Of a stretch of DNA of 64,000 nucleotides, positions 44,705 through 52,921 are shown one piece after another. This DNA comes from an uncultured Alphaproteobacteria bacterium (GTDB lineage: Bacteria > Pseudomonadota > Alphaproteobacteria > HIMB59 > GCA-002718135). The position numbers and the translations under genes were made by a program. Each line of letters begins with the position of its first letter. The first letter of the stretch is position 1. The notes beneath the pieces were generated by a model, which saw only the letters and a program-made list of their open reading frames with translations, had not been told where the DNA came from and ran no database searches. Where the stretch lies: contig CABZCZ010000004.1 in NCBI GenBank assembly GCA_902524385.1, positions 1 to 64,000 on the forward strand, in the 5' to 3' direction.

Positions 44705-46519
44705 TTAACTGCTAACTAAATCTTCTTCCATTTTAATTAATTCGTACCACCTGTTTTCTTTTATGTTGAGATCATTTCTAAGAATTTCCATTTTTGAAGT
44801 TATTTCTTGATATCGATCGTAATTCTCAAGATATAAATTTGTATCTTTTAATTCATTTTTTATTTCTTCTAATTCTTGTTGAATATTTTTTATTTTGTTT
44901 GGAAGTTGCTCTAGTTCAAATTGAAATCTATATGATAATTTTGATTTTGAATTCTTTGATTTTTTATTATTTAAATGTGATTTTTTAGTTTCTTTATTTT
45001 TAGGAACTTGTTGATTTTCAGATTTCAAAAAATCACTGTATCCACCATAAAACAGTGATACATTTTTATCCTCTTTAAAATGTAAAATTTTATTTACTGT
45101 TTGATCTAGAAAATCTCTATCATGCGATACTATTAATAACGTACCACTATAACTAGATAACATTTCTGTTAAAAGATCTAGTGTTTCTAAATCAAGATCA
45201 TTTGTTGGCTCATCTAGTATAAGTCCAGTTTTTGGATTAGCTAAAACTTTAGCTAAAAGTAATCTATTTTGCTCTCCTCCTGATAATGTTTGTATAGTAT
45301 GGTTAACATTTTTTGGATCAAACTGAAAATCTTTCACATAACTACAGACATGTCTATCCCTTCCCTGAACTTTTAAATAATCTCCACCAGATGGAACTAG
45401 AATATCTTTAATGGATTTTCTTCCATTAAGATCATTACGCATTTGATCAAAATAAGAAAATTCTAAATTTTTTTTCAATTTGATTTTACCTTTTGAAATT
45501 TTTACTTCATTAAGAATTGTACGAAGAAAAGTTGATTTACCACTTCCATTATTACCTAGAAGACCGATACGATCATTTTTTGAAATTTTTATTGATAGAT
45601 TTTTAAAAACAAATTCACTTTGATTTGGATATTTTACAAATACTTCTTGAAGCTCAGCAATTAATTTTGACTGATCAGATGATTTTTTTGAGACTTGAGG
45701 TCTTAAAGATTTGGTTGCACTTCTATAAGAAGCTTCATCTTTTTCTAATTGCAATTTTAACTCTTTCGCTCTTTTTAGTCTTTTTTCATTCCTCTTAACA
45801 CGAGCTTTAACACCTTTATTTGCCCACTCGAGTTCAATGTTGACAAATTGTTTTCTATTTTTTAATTCTCTGTATTCTTGATCTAGTAACTCCTCAGACC
45901 ATTTATCAAAATCTTTAAAGCCTCCTGGACTTACACGTAATTTACCTCTATCAATCCAAAAAACTTTATTAGTAAAATTACTAAGAAATGTTCTATCATG
46001 ACTAACACATATAATTGTCTTATCTAAATTTCGTAAGTAACTTTCTAGCCATTCAATACATTTTAAATCTAGATGATTAGTTGGCTCATCTAATAACAAG
46101 ACATCTGAGTCTTTTAGTAAAGATCGAATTAAATAAACTTTTCTTATTTGTCCTCCTGAAAGATCTCCAATATTAGCAAATTTGTTTAAGTTTAGTTTAT
46201 TACAAAATATATCAACAAAATGTTTATTTTCTTCATTAAGTAAATCTGAAAAATTTTCTTCAATTGTTTTATTATTAAGTTTTTCAAATTTTTGATTAAA
46301 GTATGCAATTTTTAGGTTTGGATAATTCCATAATTCTCCTGCATCTAAATCTTGATCACCTTTTATAGTTTTCATTAGAGTTGTTTTACCAACACCATTT
46401 TTACCAACAAGTGCAATCATATCACCCTTGTGTAAATTTAGATTTAAATCTTGAAAAATTGTTTTTTTTCCAAATTTAATTTCTACACCTCTTAGAGAAA
46501 ATAATAAATTACTAACCAC
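44705..46519 (-). CDS. uup: ABC-F family ATPase (Uup-like)
   Basis: A 604-residue cytosolic protein with two ABC ATPase domains: Walker A GKNGVGKTT (about 39-47) and GNNGSGKST (about 335), signatures LSGGQIRK and LSGGEQNR, and the linker between. The lysine-rich C-terminal region from about residue 510 is a coiled coil, as in Uup, which acts on ribosomes or DNA structures. It has no membrane segments, so it is not a transporter. It is convergent with the aldolase gene. Confidence 0.9.
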   Translation of the reverse strand: MVSNLLFSLRGVEIKFGKKTIFQDLNLNLHKGDMIALVGKNGVGKTTLMKTIKGDQDLDAGELWNYPNLKIAYFNQKFEKLNNKTIEENFSDLLNEENKHFVDIFCNKLNLNKFANIGDLSGGQIRKVYLIRSLLKDSDVLLLDEPTNHLDLKCIEWLESYLRNLDKTIICVSHDRTFLSNFTNKVFWIDRGKLRVSPGGFKDFDKWSEELLDQEYRELKNRKQFVNIELEWANKGVKARVKRNEKRLKRAKELKLQLEKDEASYRSATKSLRPQVSKKSSDQSKLIAELQEVFVKYPNQSEFVFKNLSIKISKNDRIGLLGNNGSGKSTFLRTILNEVKISKGKIKLKKNLEFSYFDQMRNDLNGRKSIKDILVPSGGDYLKVQGRDRHVCSYVKDFQFDPKNVNHTIQTLSGGEQNRLLLAKVLANPKTGLILDEPTNDLDLETLDLLTEMLSSYSGTLLIVSHDRDFLDQTVNKILHFKEDKNVSLFYGGYSDFLKSENQQVPKNKETKKSHLNNKKSKNSKSKLSYRFQFELEQLPNKIKNIQQELEEIKNELKDTNLYLENYDRYQEITSKMEILRNDLNIKENRWYELIKMEEDLVSS

Positions 46520-46530
46520 TTATTTAAATT

Positions 46531-46647
46531 TTATATAATTTTGTAATAAACAACTATAAAATCTAATATCATGAATATAATAAACAGGATAGCAACTCTG
46601 GTAAGAGACCATCGGCCTTTAGGAAAGATGTATTCAAAAATTTTCAT
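46531..46647 (-). CDS. Possible 38-residue single-helix membrane protein
   Basis: A short frame with ATG at 46647 encodes 38 residues: a short amphipathic basic start (MKIFEYIFPKGRW) and one clear hydrophobic helix (residues 18-34) followed by YYKII. It ends 11 bases before the uup start on the same strand. There is no Shine-Dalgarno, but TATAAT lies just upstream, which would suit a leaderless mRNA. It has a convincing protein-like layout but no family I recognise. Confidence 0.4.
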   Translation of the reverse strand: MKIFEYIFPKGRWSLTRVAILFIIFMILDFIVVYYKII

Positions 46648-46694
46648 TATTAATATTATAATAGAATTATTATTTTATTGAAAAATAATTTAGA

Positions 46695-46706
46695 GGGCAA
46701 ATGCCC
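46695..46706 (-). terminator. Weak hairpin after the 122-residue membrane protein gene
   Basis: GGGC (46695-46698) pairs with GCCC (46703-46706) around AAAT; one further A-T pair is possible. On the minus strand it lies six bases after the stop at 46713 and is followed by an AT-rich stretch with a T-run. A weak intrinsic terminator. Confidence 0.4.
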
Positions 46707-46712
46707 GCATAC

Positions 46713-47081
46713 TCAAGCTCTACTGTATACGTAAAAAGCTAATGTAAATAATGCAGTTAAAACCACATTTACATATGGTGTGGCCCCTGCAATAACCCCA
46801 GTAACAATATGAAATAAAATTATACCAGTAAATAAAAGGCTTCCTAAGGCGAATAACATTCCAATTGCTTTGAGATTTTCAGCGGCAATGTCAGGAAAAC
46901 GCCAACTCCAAATACCAATAACAAATAGAACAACGCCTGTAAACTGTCCAAATGTAATTAGATCTGGTGTAGCTTCCCAACCAGTTCCAAGTGCAATCCA
47001 AATTGATCCTAAAAATAATGAACCTAAACCATTAACTATTAAGATAACACCTTGAATTTTAAAAAGTAAACTAAGATTCAT
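46713..47081 (-). CDS. Small four-helix membrane protein, unknown function
   Basis: A 122-residue inner-membrane protein with four predicted helices (about 5-30, 42-62, 68-92, 98-120). It has many glycine and aromatic residues and the loop FGQFTGVVLFVIG. I do not recognise a named family, though similar short proteins are common in marine bacteria. A GGAGT Shine-Dalgarno precedes the ATG. It stands alone between uup and the isomerase gene, with its own probable terminator. Confidence 0.75.
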   Translation of the reverse strand: MNLSLLFKIQGVILIVNGLGSLFLGSIWIALGTGWEATPDLITFGQFTGVVLFVIGIWSWRFPDIAAENLKAIGMLFALGSLLFTGIILFHIVTGVIAGATPYVNVVLTALFTLAFYVYSRA

Positions 47082-47166
47082 TTGTACTCCTTAACACTGA
47101 TTTTCTTAAATATTAAAGATAAAGATTCTGCAATAACATTTTATTTAATACAAATATTAAAATAAA

Positions 47167-47769
47167 TTACTTTTGATTTAATCGTATCCACTTAATACAA
47201 TCTTCTAATCTATCATCTCCCCAAAATACCTCACCTTCATAGATAAATGATGGGCTTCCAAAAATTCCATTTTTATAAGCATATTCTGTATTAGTTAAGT
47301 ATTTATCTTTAATTTCTTGTTGATTAGCTTTTTTTATAGTTTCTTTATGATCTAATTTAAGTTCTTGAAAGATTTCGGTCAAATTGGGTTCAGTTGCGGG
47401 CTCTTTAGCTTGCTGAAACCATCTTTGATATGTTTTGTAAACATAATCAACTCCCCACCCTTCATTCATTCCAAGAATTGCAATTTGATTTGCTAAATCA
47501 AACTCTTTTAGTGGATATGGTGCTGGTACCTTTGCTTGAAAACCGTAGAATTTAGCACGTCTTTCAATATCTCTCCACATGTAATCTGATTTTATTTTTT
47601 TAGCTGGTGGAGTAAATGGAATGTTATCCATATCCATCATAATTTTTCTAACACTAAAGGGGTGCCAATTAAATTTAATGTTTTCTTTTTTTGCAACCTG
47701 ATGCAACCTATTAACCGCTAAATAAGTATAAGTACTTCCAATTGAAAACCAAAAGTTAATTTCTTTCAT
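47167..47769 (-). CDS. 2-hydroxychromene-2-carboxylate isomerase-like protein (DsbA fold)
   Basis: A 200-residue protein of the kappa-GST/HCCA isomerase group. The N-terminus INFWFSIGSTYTYLAVNRL and the segment FDLANQIAI, plus GIFGSPSFIYEGEVFWGDDRL near the C-terminus, are typical. Family members isomerise aromatic catabolites with glutathione; broader roles are likely. No other aromatic-degradation gene is nearby, so the substrate is open. Confidence 0.85.
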   Translation of the reverse strand: MKEINFWFSIGSTYTYLAVNRLHQVAKKENIKFNWHPFSVRKIMMDMDNIPFTPPAKKIKSDYMWRDIERRAKFYGFQAKVPAPYPLKEFDLANQIAILGMNEGWGVDYVYKTYQRWFQQAKEPATEPNLTEIFQELKLDHKETIKKANQQEIKDKYLTNTEYAYKNGIFGSPSFIYEGEVFWGDDRLEDCIKWIRLNQK

Positions 47770-47850
47770 ATATAAATTTTATTATTTATTTAAAATTATT
47801 ATTATTACAATTCTTTTCATTAAAATATTTTGTGATATTATTGAAATTTA

Positions 47851-47925
47851 GCTGATATAGTATAATGGTTATTACAGGCCGTTGGTAACGGTCAGATTCA
47901 AGTTCGATTCTCGATATCAGCACCA
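47851..47925 (+). tRNA. tRNA-Thr (anticodon GGT)
   Basis: Plus-strand cloverleaf. Acceptor GCTGATA pairs perfectly with TATCAGC. The anticodon stem GGCCG/CGGTC (one wobble) with loop TTGGTAA gives anticodon GGT. T loop is TTCGATT, discriminator A, and CCA is encoded at 47923-47925. The DUF4174 gene starts five bases after the CCA. Confidence 0.96.
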
Positions 47926-47930
47926 TATAA

Positions 47931-48317
47931 ATGAAATATATTATAACAATGTTAATTTTTTTTATAAATTTTGAAACGATGGCTAAACAAATATCTGAAT
48001 TAAATTGGAAAAAGAGATTGGTTGTTATTTCATTTGAGAATGAGGATGATAAGATATTTTTATCTACAAAAAAATTTATTAGAGAAAATGAATGTTCATT
48101 AAATGATAGAAATTTACAATTTATATTTTATAAAAAATTTATAAATAGTGAATATGAAGCACCAAAATTTATTATTAATAAATTAGGAATATGGTTACTA
48201 GGCTATGATGGTGTAATAAAAGATTATAGTAAAGATGATAAAATATATTTAGGTTTATTTAGTTTAATTGACTCTATGCCTATGAGAAAAAATGAAATGA
48301 TTAATAATAAATGTTAA
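47931..48317 (+). CDS. DUF4174 family exported protein
   Basis: A 128-residue protein with an N-terminal hydrophobic signal (about 3-16) and the DUF4174 C-terminal pattern LLGYDGVIKDYS followed by LFSLIDSMPMRKNEM, which is very characteristic. Function unknown; a thioredoxin-like fold has been suggested for such proteins. The ATG lies five bases after the end of tRNA-Thr, so no leader fits unless the tRNA is part of the transcript; an in-frame ATG at 47949 is an alternative start. Confidence 0.85.
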   Translation: MKYIITMLIFFINFETMAKQISELNWKKRLVVISFENEDDKIFLSTKKFIRENECSLNDRNLQFIFYKKFINSEYEAPKFIINKLGIWLLGYDGVIKDYSKDDKIYLGLFSLIDSMPMRKNEMINNKC

Positions 48318-48322
48318 ATAAT

Positions 48323-48724
48323 TTAAATTTTTTTTAGATTTCGTAAAATATACAAAAAATTTAAAATACTTAAAATAGAAAAAAATACAGCATTCATTGT
48401 AATAACATTTAAGTTTGTCTCCCCTGGGCTATCAGTTAAAACATATCTCCAAAAATTTAATGCAGCTAAAAATTGAAATAAAAATATTACAAAAACGAAT
48501 GGAAGTTGCTTTTCTGCACCTCTAAAAATAATTATTATGTAAGCTATTACAAAGGAGATAAAAATTATTCCTATAATTTCTGATAATCCTGCTACGGCAT
48601 GATTAAAGAAACCTAAGTTGTTCAAAGCAAATTCATCTGTAAATACTAAAAGTTGAATTACGTAATACAAGAAGAAAATAATATTAATAGTAATGATTAA
48701 AATATCTATATTTTTTTTGAACAT
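48323..48724 (-). CDS. Small multi-helix membrane protein, unknown function
   Basis: A 133-residue membrane protein with four hydrophobic helices (about 8-28, 42-68, 75-95, 106-128). It contains LNNLGFFNHAVAGLSEI and LNFWRYV but I recognise no family. It is convergent with the DUF4174 gene (five-base gap) and divergent from the GST gene (35 bases). Confidence 0.7.
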   Translation of the reverse strand: MFKKNIDILIITINIIFFLYYVIQLLVFTDEFALNNLGFFNHAVAGLSEIIGIIFISFVIAYIIIIFRGAEKQLPFVFVIFLFQFLAALNFWRYVLTDSPGETNLNVITMNAVFFSILSILNFLYILRNLKKI

Positions 48725-48759
48725 ATCTGTGTATCGTGTAAAAAAAATAAATAATCAAT

Positions 48760-49416
48760 ATGGAAATTACATTATACTATTTTAAGATACCTTTTTGGAG
48801 AGCAGAAGTAACGAGACTTGCTTTATTTATAGGAGGTATTCCTTTTAATGATTATCGTGTAGAGGGGAAAGAAATTGATGATTTGAAAGCAACTGGGTTA
48901 TTGCCCAACAAGCAGATTGCTCCTTTTAAGCAATTACCTGTATTGGACGTTAATGGAAAAATAGTTGCACAGACAGGAGCAATTGCCAGATTTTGTGGTA
49001 AGTTATCAGGTTTATATCCAAAAGATAATGATTTTGAAGCAGCTCAAATTGATCAAATTATTGATGCAGCTCAAGACATTAACTACCTCGTCACTTTATC
49101 TGGTAGAGACAAAGAAAAAGATCGATTAGAATTAGCTAGAAAAATATTAGTTACAAAACATCTGCCCAAATGGTTTCATTTTCTCGAAAACTTGCTTAAA
49201 AAAAATAAGGAGTCTAATTTTTTTGTTGCAAAGAAAATTTCTATTGCTGATCTGGCAATTTGGAGATTACTAGGTTGGCTAACATCAGGACTTTTAGATG
49301 GTGTACCGACTGATATATTAGAACCTTATGAAAGACTAAAAAAATTGAGAGAAGCGGTATATAATCATCCTAAAGTGCATGAATGGATGATTAAAACATA
49401 TGGGAAAGTTATATAA
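48760..49416 (+). CDS. Glutathione S-transferase-like protein
   Basis: A 218-residue protein with a thioredoxin-like N-terminal domain (TLYYFKIPFWRAEVTRLALFIGG, a sigma-class-like start with Tyr near residue 6) and the PVLDVNGKIVAQTGAIARF glutathione-binding segment, followed by an all-helical C-terminal domain with the conserved Asp in ISIADLAIWRL. Cytosolic. It is nine bases upstream of pdxJ, likely co-transcribed. Substrate unknown. Confidence 0.88.
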   Translation: MEITLYYFKIPFWRAEVTRLALFIGGIPFNDYRVEGKEIDDLKATGLLPNKQIAPFKQLPVLDVNGKIVAQTGAIARFCGKLSGLYPKDNDFEAAQIDQIIDAAQDINYLVTLSGRDKEKDRLELARKILVTKHLPKWFHFLENLLKKNKESNFFVAKKISIADLAIWRLLGWLTSGLLDGVPTDILEPYERLKKLREAVYNHPKVHEWMIKTYGKVI

Positions 49417-49425
49417 TTTATAAAC

Positions 49426-50160
49426 ATGACAGCCTTAAGTGTTAATGTAAACAAGTTTGCTTTAGTAAGAAATGCAAGAGGTGCTGATTTACCAAACTTG
49501 ATTGATATTAGTAATAAATGCCTAAACTATGGTGCAGATGGTATAACGGTCCACCCTCGTCCAGATGAAAGACATGCAAAATTTTCTGACCTAAAACCAT
49601 TAAAAAATTTATTGGAAAAATTTGAAAATAAAGAATTTAATATAGAAGGATATCCATCAGATTTTTTTGTTAAAAAAGTAATTGAGGTTAAACCAGATCA
49701 AGTCACATTAGTACCAGATCCACCTGGAGCATTGACTTCTTCATTTGGTTGGGATTGTAAAGAAAATAAAGATTTTCTTAAAGATATTGTTAGTGAATTT
49801 AAAAAAAATAAAATTCGTGTTTCAATCTTTATAAATCCATCCATTGAAACACTCGAAAATTTAGAAGTCATACAAACTGATAGAGTTGAGCTCTATACAT
49901 ATGATTTTGCTCATAATTATCCAGAGAATAAAGATAATTCCATAAAGTCATATATAGACGTATCAACATATTTAAAAAAAGAATTTCCTGGAATAAAATT
50001 AAATGCAGGCCATGATTTAAATTTAGATAATTTAAAATTTTTCTTACAAAATATTAGTAATATTGAAGAAGTTTCAATAGGTCATGCTTTGATCTGTGAT
50101 ACATTTGACTTTGGTTTAGAGAAAACAATAAAAAAATATTTATATCTTACAAAAAATTAA
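49426..50160 (+). CDS. pdxJ: Pyridoxine 5'-phosphate synthase, Bacteroidota-like type
   Basis: PdxJ condenses 1-deoxyxylulose 5-phosphate with 3-amino-2-oxopropyl phosphate to make vitamin B6. The 244-residue TIM barrel has GADGITVHPRPDERH, FNIEGYPSDFF, QVTLVPDPPGALTS, GWD and LNAGHDLNLDNLKFF. The HPRPDERH form and N-terminal VNVNKFALVRNARG (instead of NIDH) resemble, from memory, PdxJ of Bacteroidota more than the proteobacterial form. Horizontal transfer is possible. It follows a GST gene, not the usual acpS-recO context of Proteobacteria. Confidence 0.93.
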   Translation: MTALSVNVNKFALVRNARGADLPNLIDISNKCLNYGADGITVHPRPDERHAKFSDLKPLKNLLEKFENKEFNIEGYPSDFFVKKVIEVKPDQVTLVPDPPGALTSSFGWDCKENKDFLKDIVSEFKKNKIRVSIFINPSIETLENLEVIQTDRVELYTYDFAHNYPENKDNSIKSYIDVSTYLKKEFPGIKLNAGHDLNLDNLKFFLQNISNIEEVSIGHALICDTFDFGLEKTIKKYLYLTKN

Positions 50161-50769
50161 ATGACTTTTATCTTTTGGCTTCAATTTGCCTTCGTATGTA
50201 TTGCTGGAGCAATGTCTCCTGGACCTAGTTTAGCATTAATTATCAGAAACAGTGTTACTGTTAGTAGGTTTGCTGGCATTCTAACTTCTTTTGGTCACGG
50301 GTTTGGCATGGGTGTGTACGCAATTTTTGCAGTTACTGGGCTTATAATCATTTTAACAACGAATGAAATACTATTTCAATTTATACAAATTTTTGGAATT
50401 CTATTTTTATTATTTATAGGCTTCCAATTTCTTTTCAAAAAAAATCAAGAAATTGAACATATAAATAATCAAAAAAATTTTAACTCATTCTTGCAGGGAT
50501 TTTCTATAGCAATTTTAAACCCTAAAATTCTCATATGGTTTTCAGCAGTATTTTCACAATTTGTAAACATAGATGCTTCCTTTTTTTCGCACTCAATTCT
50601 TGTCATTACTGCATCTGTTATAGATGGAATTTGGTATATTCTTGTTACAGTTATAGTAACAAGTTATGGAATGGGTGATTTTTTCCAAAAAAGAAAATAT
50701 ATTATTCAAAAAATATCAGGATTAATTTTAGTTTTTATTGGTGTTTTGCTAATTATCGATTTCCTCTAA
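50161..50769 (+). CDS. LysE family amino acid exporter
   Basis: A 202-residue inner-membrane protein with about six helices. The signature AGAMSPGPSLALIIRNSVTVSR near the N-terminus and FLQGFSIAILNPKILIWF in the middle are typical of LysE/RhtB exporters, which pump out amino acids or homoserine lactone-like compounds. It starts directly after the pdxJ stop. Its end overlaps the convergent dipeptidase gene by 21 bases. Substrate unknown. Confidence 0.93.
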   Translation: MTFIFWLQFAFVCIAGAMSPGPSLALIIRNSVTVSRFAGILTSFGHGFGMGVYAIFAVTGLIIILTTNEILFQFIQIFGILFLLFIGFQFLFKKNQEIEHINNQKNFNSFLQGFSIAILNPKILIWFSAVFSQFVNIDASFFSHSILVITASVIDGIWYILVTVIVTSYGMGDFFQKRKYIIQKISGLILVFIGVLLIIDFL

Positions 50770-51831
50770 AACTCTTAAGATATTTTTTCCCATAATTTTT
50801 TCAATTTCACTATTTTTATATCCTCTTTTTTCTAAACTTTCTTGAATTATCATGTGATTTAAACAATCGTTCCATTTATTTGGCAAACAATCAAGACCAT
50901 CATAATCACTACCTACTCCGACATAATCAATACCTATTTTATTAATTACATACTCAATATGATCGACGAAAATTTCAATACTTGGGCATATATTTGCTAA
51001 TTTTTTTTGAAGAAAATGTTGTTTTGCTATCCATTGAGAGGTTTTATTTGAATGTTTCCTTTCAATAGAATTTAATTCATCAATATATTTTTTTCTTTCT
51101 TTAGTTTCTCTTTCTTTAAAAGATTTATCAATAAAGAAAGGGTATGGATTAAGACCAATCAAACCTTTTACTTTTTTAATAGCTTCAATTTGATCGTTTT
51201 TTAAATTACGAAAATGAGGACACAAATCATATACGCTAGAATGTGAGGCTATAAAAGGTTTGGTAGTTATTGATACAATATCCCAAAAACTTTTCTCTCC
51301 AATGTGAGAAACATCAACTAGCACATTATTATCTTGGCAAATAGAAATAACTTCTTTCCCAAATTCGTTTAAACCATGACTTTTAAGTTTTGAAGAATTG
51401 TATGTCTCATCATAATTTGATGAAACCCAATCCAAAGAATGATTCCAAGTTGGGCCGAAATAGAAAAGACCCCTTTCAATAAAATGGTATAAATTATTAA
51501 TATCATTTTCTAAACCCTCCCCACCTTCCATTGAAATTGGAAGCATTAACTTATTGTTATTAATCGCTTCATTAATGTCTGAGAGTTTTTTTGGAATGAC
51601 AATTTCTTCATGTGATGAAATTCTTTCAATCTCATCATACATTTTATCAGCTCTTTTAAAAAAATTTGGTTCTTTAGAATTACTTGAGACCCAAATAATT
51701 AAAATTTCTAAATCAATCTCAGATTTTAATAATCTTGGTATGTCCGTATGCCCATGCGATGTGAGTTTTGTAACATCTTCACCTTCGATAACTCTTTGCA
51801 CAAGATCATTATGCAAGTCAGCTACAAACAT
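50749..51831 (-). CDS. Membrane-type dipeptidase (peptidase M19)
   Basis: A 360-residue zinc dipeptidase of the renal dipeptidase family. The N-terminal metal motif is VADLHNDL (His-x-Asp), with the bridging Glu in ISMEGGEGL, then DVSHIG and ASHSS with metal His residues, and the GVGSDYDGL end motif. It may cleave dipeptides or D-amino acid dipeptides. No signal peptide is seen, so it is probably cytosolic. It is four bases downstream of the cyclophilin gene. Confidence 0.92.
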   Translation of the reverse strand: MFVADLHNDLVQRVIEGEDVTKLTSHGHTDIPRLLKSEIDLEILIIWVSSNSKEPNFFKRADKMYDEIERISSHEEIVIPKKLSDINEAINNNKLMLPISMEGGEGLENDINNLYHFIERGLFYFGPTWNHSLDWVSSNYDETYNSSKLKSHGLNEFGKEVISICQDNNVLVDVSHIGEKSFWDIVSITTKPFIASHSSVYDLCPHFRNLKNDQIEAIKKVKGLIGLNPYPFFIDKSFKERETKERKKYIDELNSIERKHSNKTSQWIAKQHFLQKKLANICPSIEIFVDHIEYVINKIGIDYVGVGSDYDGLDCLPNKWNDCLNHMIIQESLEKRGYKNSEIEKIMGKNILRVLEEIDN

Positions 51832-51835
51832 TTAA

Positions 51836-52402
51836 TTATTTAATAATCTCCATTTTAATTATTTTATCTGGATCTGCAGGTGGTTCACCTCTTGTGATAT
51901 TATCTACATATTCCATACCTTCGGTAACTTGAGCCCAAACAGTATATTGACCATCTAGAAAAGAGCAGTCATTAAAACAAATAAAAAATTGACTATTAGC
52001 ACTATTTGGATTTTGAGCTCTGGCCATTGACACTGCCCCTCTTCCATGATTTTCTGAAGAGAATTCAGCCTCTATATCAGGAAGTTTTGATCCGCCTGTA
52101 CCAGCCCTTGATAGGTTAAAACTATCATTACTTGAATTCCCAAATTCTACATCTCCTGTCTGAGCCATAAAACCATCTATTACTCTATGAAAAACGACTC
52201 CATCATACTTTCCTTCTGCTATAAGTTGCTTGATTTGTTTGACATGTTTTGGCGCTACATCTGGTTTTGTCTCTATTACAACAACACCGTCTTTAAGTTT
52301 CATATGGATAATATCTTTTTTTTCATCAGCCATTAAAATCTCTCCTTTTAAAAATATTGAGAAAATGAAGATGAAAATAAATAGTTTTTTAAATTTAATC
52401 AT
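51836..52402 (-). CDS. Cyclophilin-type peptidyl-prolyl isomerase, exported
   Basis: A cyclophilin with an N-terminal signal sequence (MIKFKKLFIFIFIFSIFL), so it probably works in the periplasm or envelope. With the ATG at 52402 it has 188 residues. Core motifs are FHRVIDGFMAQTGD, GRGAVSMAR, NSANSQFFI and LDGQYTVWAQV, including the catalytic Arg and Phe/Gln. An ATG 21 bases further upstream is less likely. It is divergent from ridA with overlapping promoters. Confidence 0.93.
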   Translation of the reverse strand: MIKFKKLFIFIFIFSIFLKGEILMADEKKDIIHMKLKDGVVVIETKPDVAPKHVKQIKQLIAEGKYDGVVFHRVIDGFMAQTGDVEFGNSSNDSFNLSRAGTGGSKLPDIEAEFSSENHGRGAVSMARAQNPNSANSQFFICFNDCSFLDGQYTVWAQVTEGMEYVDNITRGEPPADPDKIIKMEIIK

Positions 52403-52446
52403 ATTTGTTTTCTTTACCTTCACCCAAATTGTTTTATATATATGTA

Positions 52447-52911
52447 ATGCACATCTTTGAAGAAAATATCAAGAAATTAGATTTAAATATTCCTGATATG
52501 CCTTCACCACTAGCTAATTACGTACCGTATAAAGTTTCAGATAGTACTGTTTATATATCAGGCCAAGGGCCAGTAATTGATGGTAAAATTTTGTATAATG
52601 GAAAAGTAGGTGTAGATATTTCTGAAGAAGAAGGAATTAAAGCCGCAGAAATTTGCTGCATTAATATTATCGCAGCTCTAAAAACATCCATAAATGGTAA
52701 TTGGGATAGATTAGACACCTTTTTAAAGCTCGGGGGTTTTGTTAATTGTAATGAAAACTTTACTGATCAACCTAAAATTATAAATGGAGCATCAGATTTA
52801 TTAGTTAGTATTTTTGGTGACAAAGGAAGACATGCACGGTTCGCAGTTGGATCAAATACTCTTCCACTCAATATTTCTGTTGAAATAGACGCAATAATTA
52901 AAATTAAATAG
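52447..52911 (+). CDS. RidA-like enamine/imine deaminase family protein
   Basis: With the ATG at 52447 (MHIFEENIKKL) the protein has 154 residues and the YjgF/RidA fold: VYISGQGPVIDGK, IIAALKTSINGNWDRL, and the RHARFAVG segment where the Arg of the active site lies. RidA proteins clear reactive enamines from PLP enzymes such as threonine dehydratase; this longer form (about 150 residues) belongs to a less studied branch. A longer frame with a TTG start 42 bases upstream is unlikely. Confidence 0.85.
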   Translation: MHIFEENIKKLDLNIPDMPSPLANYVPYKVSDSTVYISGQGPVIDGKILYNGKVGVDISEEEGIKAAEICCINIIAALKTSINGNWDRLDTFLKLGGFVNCNENFTDQPKIINGASDLLVSIFGDKGRHARFAVGSNTLPLNISVEIDAIIKIK

Positions 52912-52921
52912 CATTCTCAAA

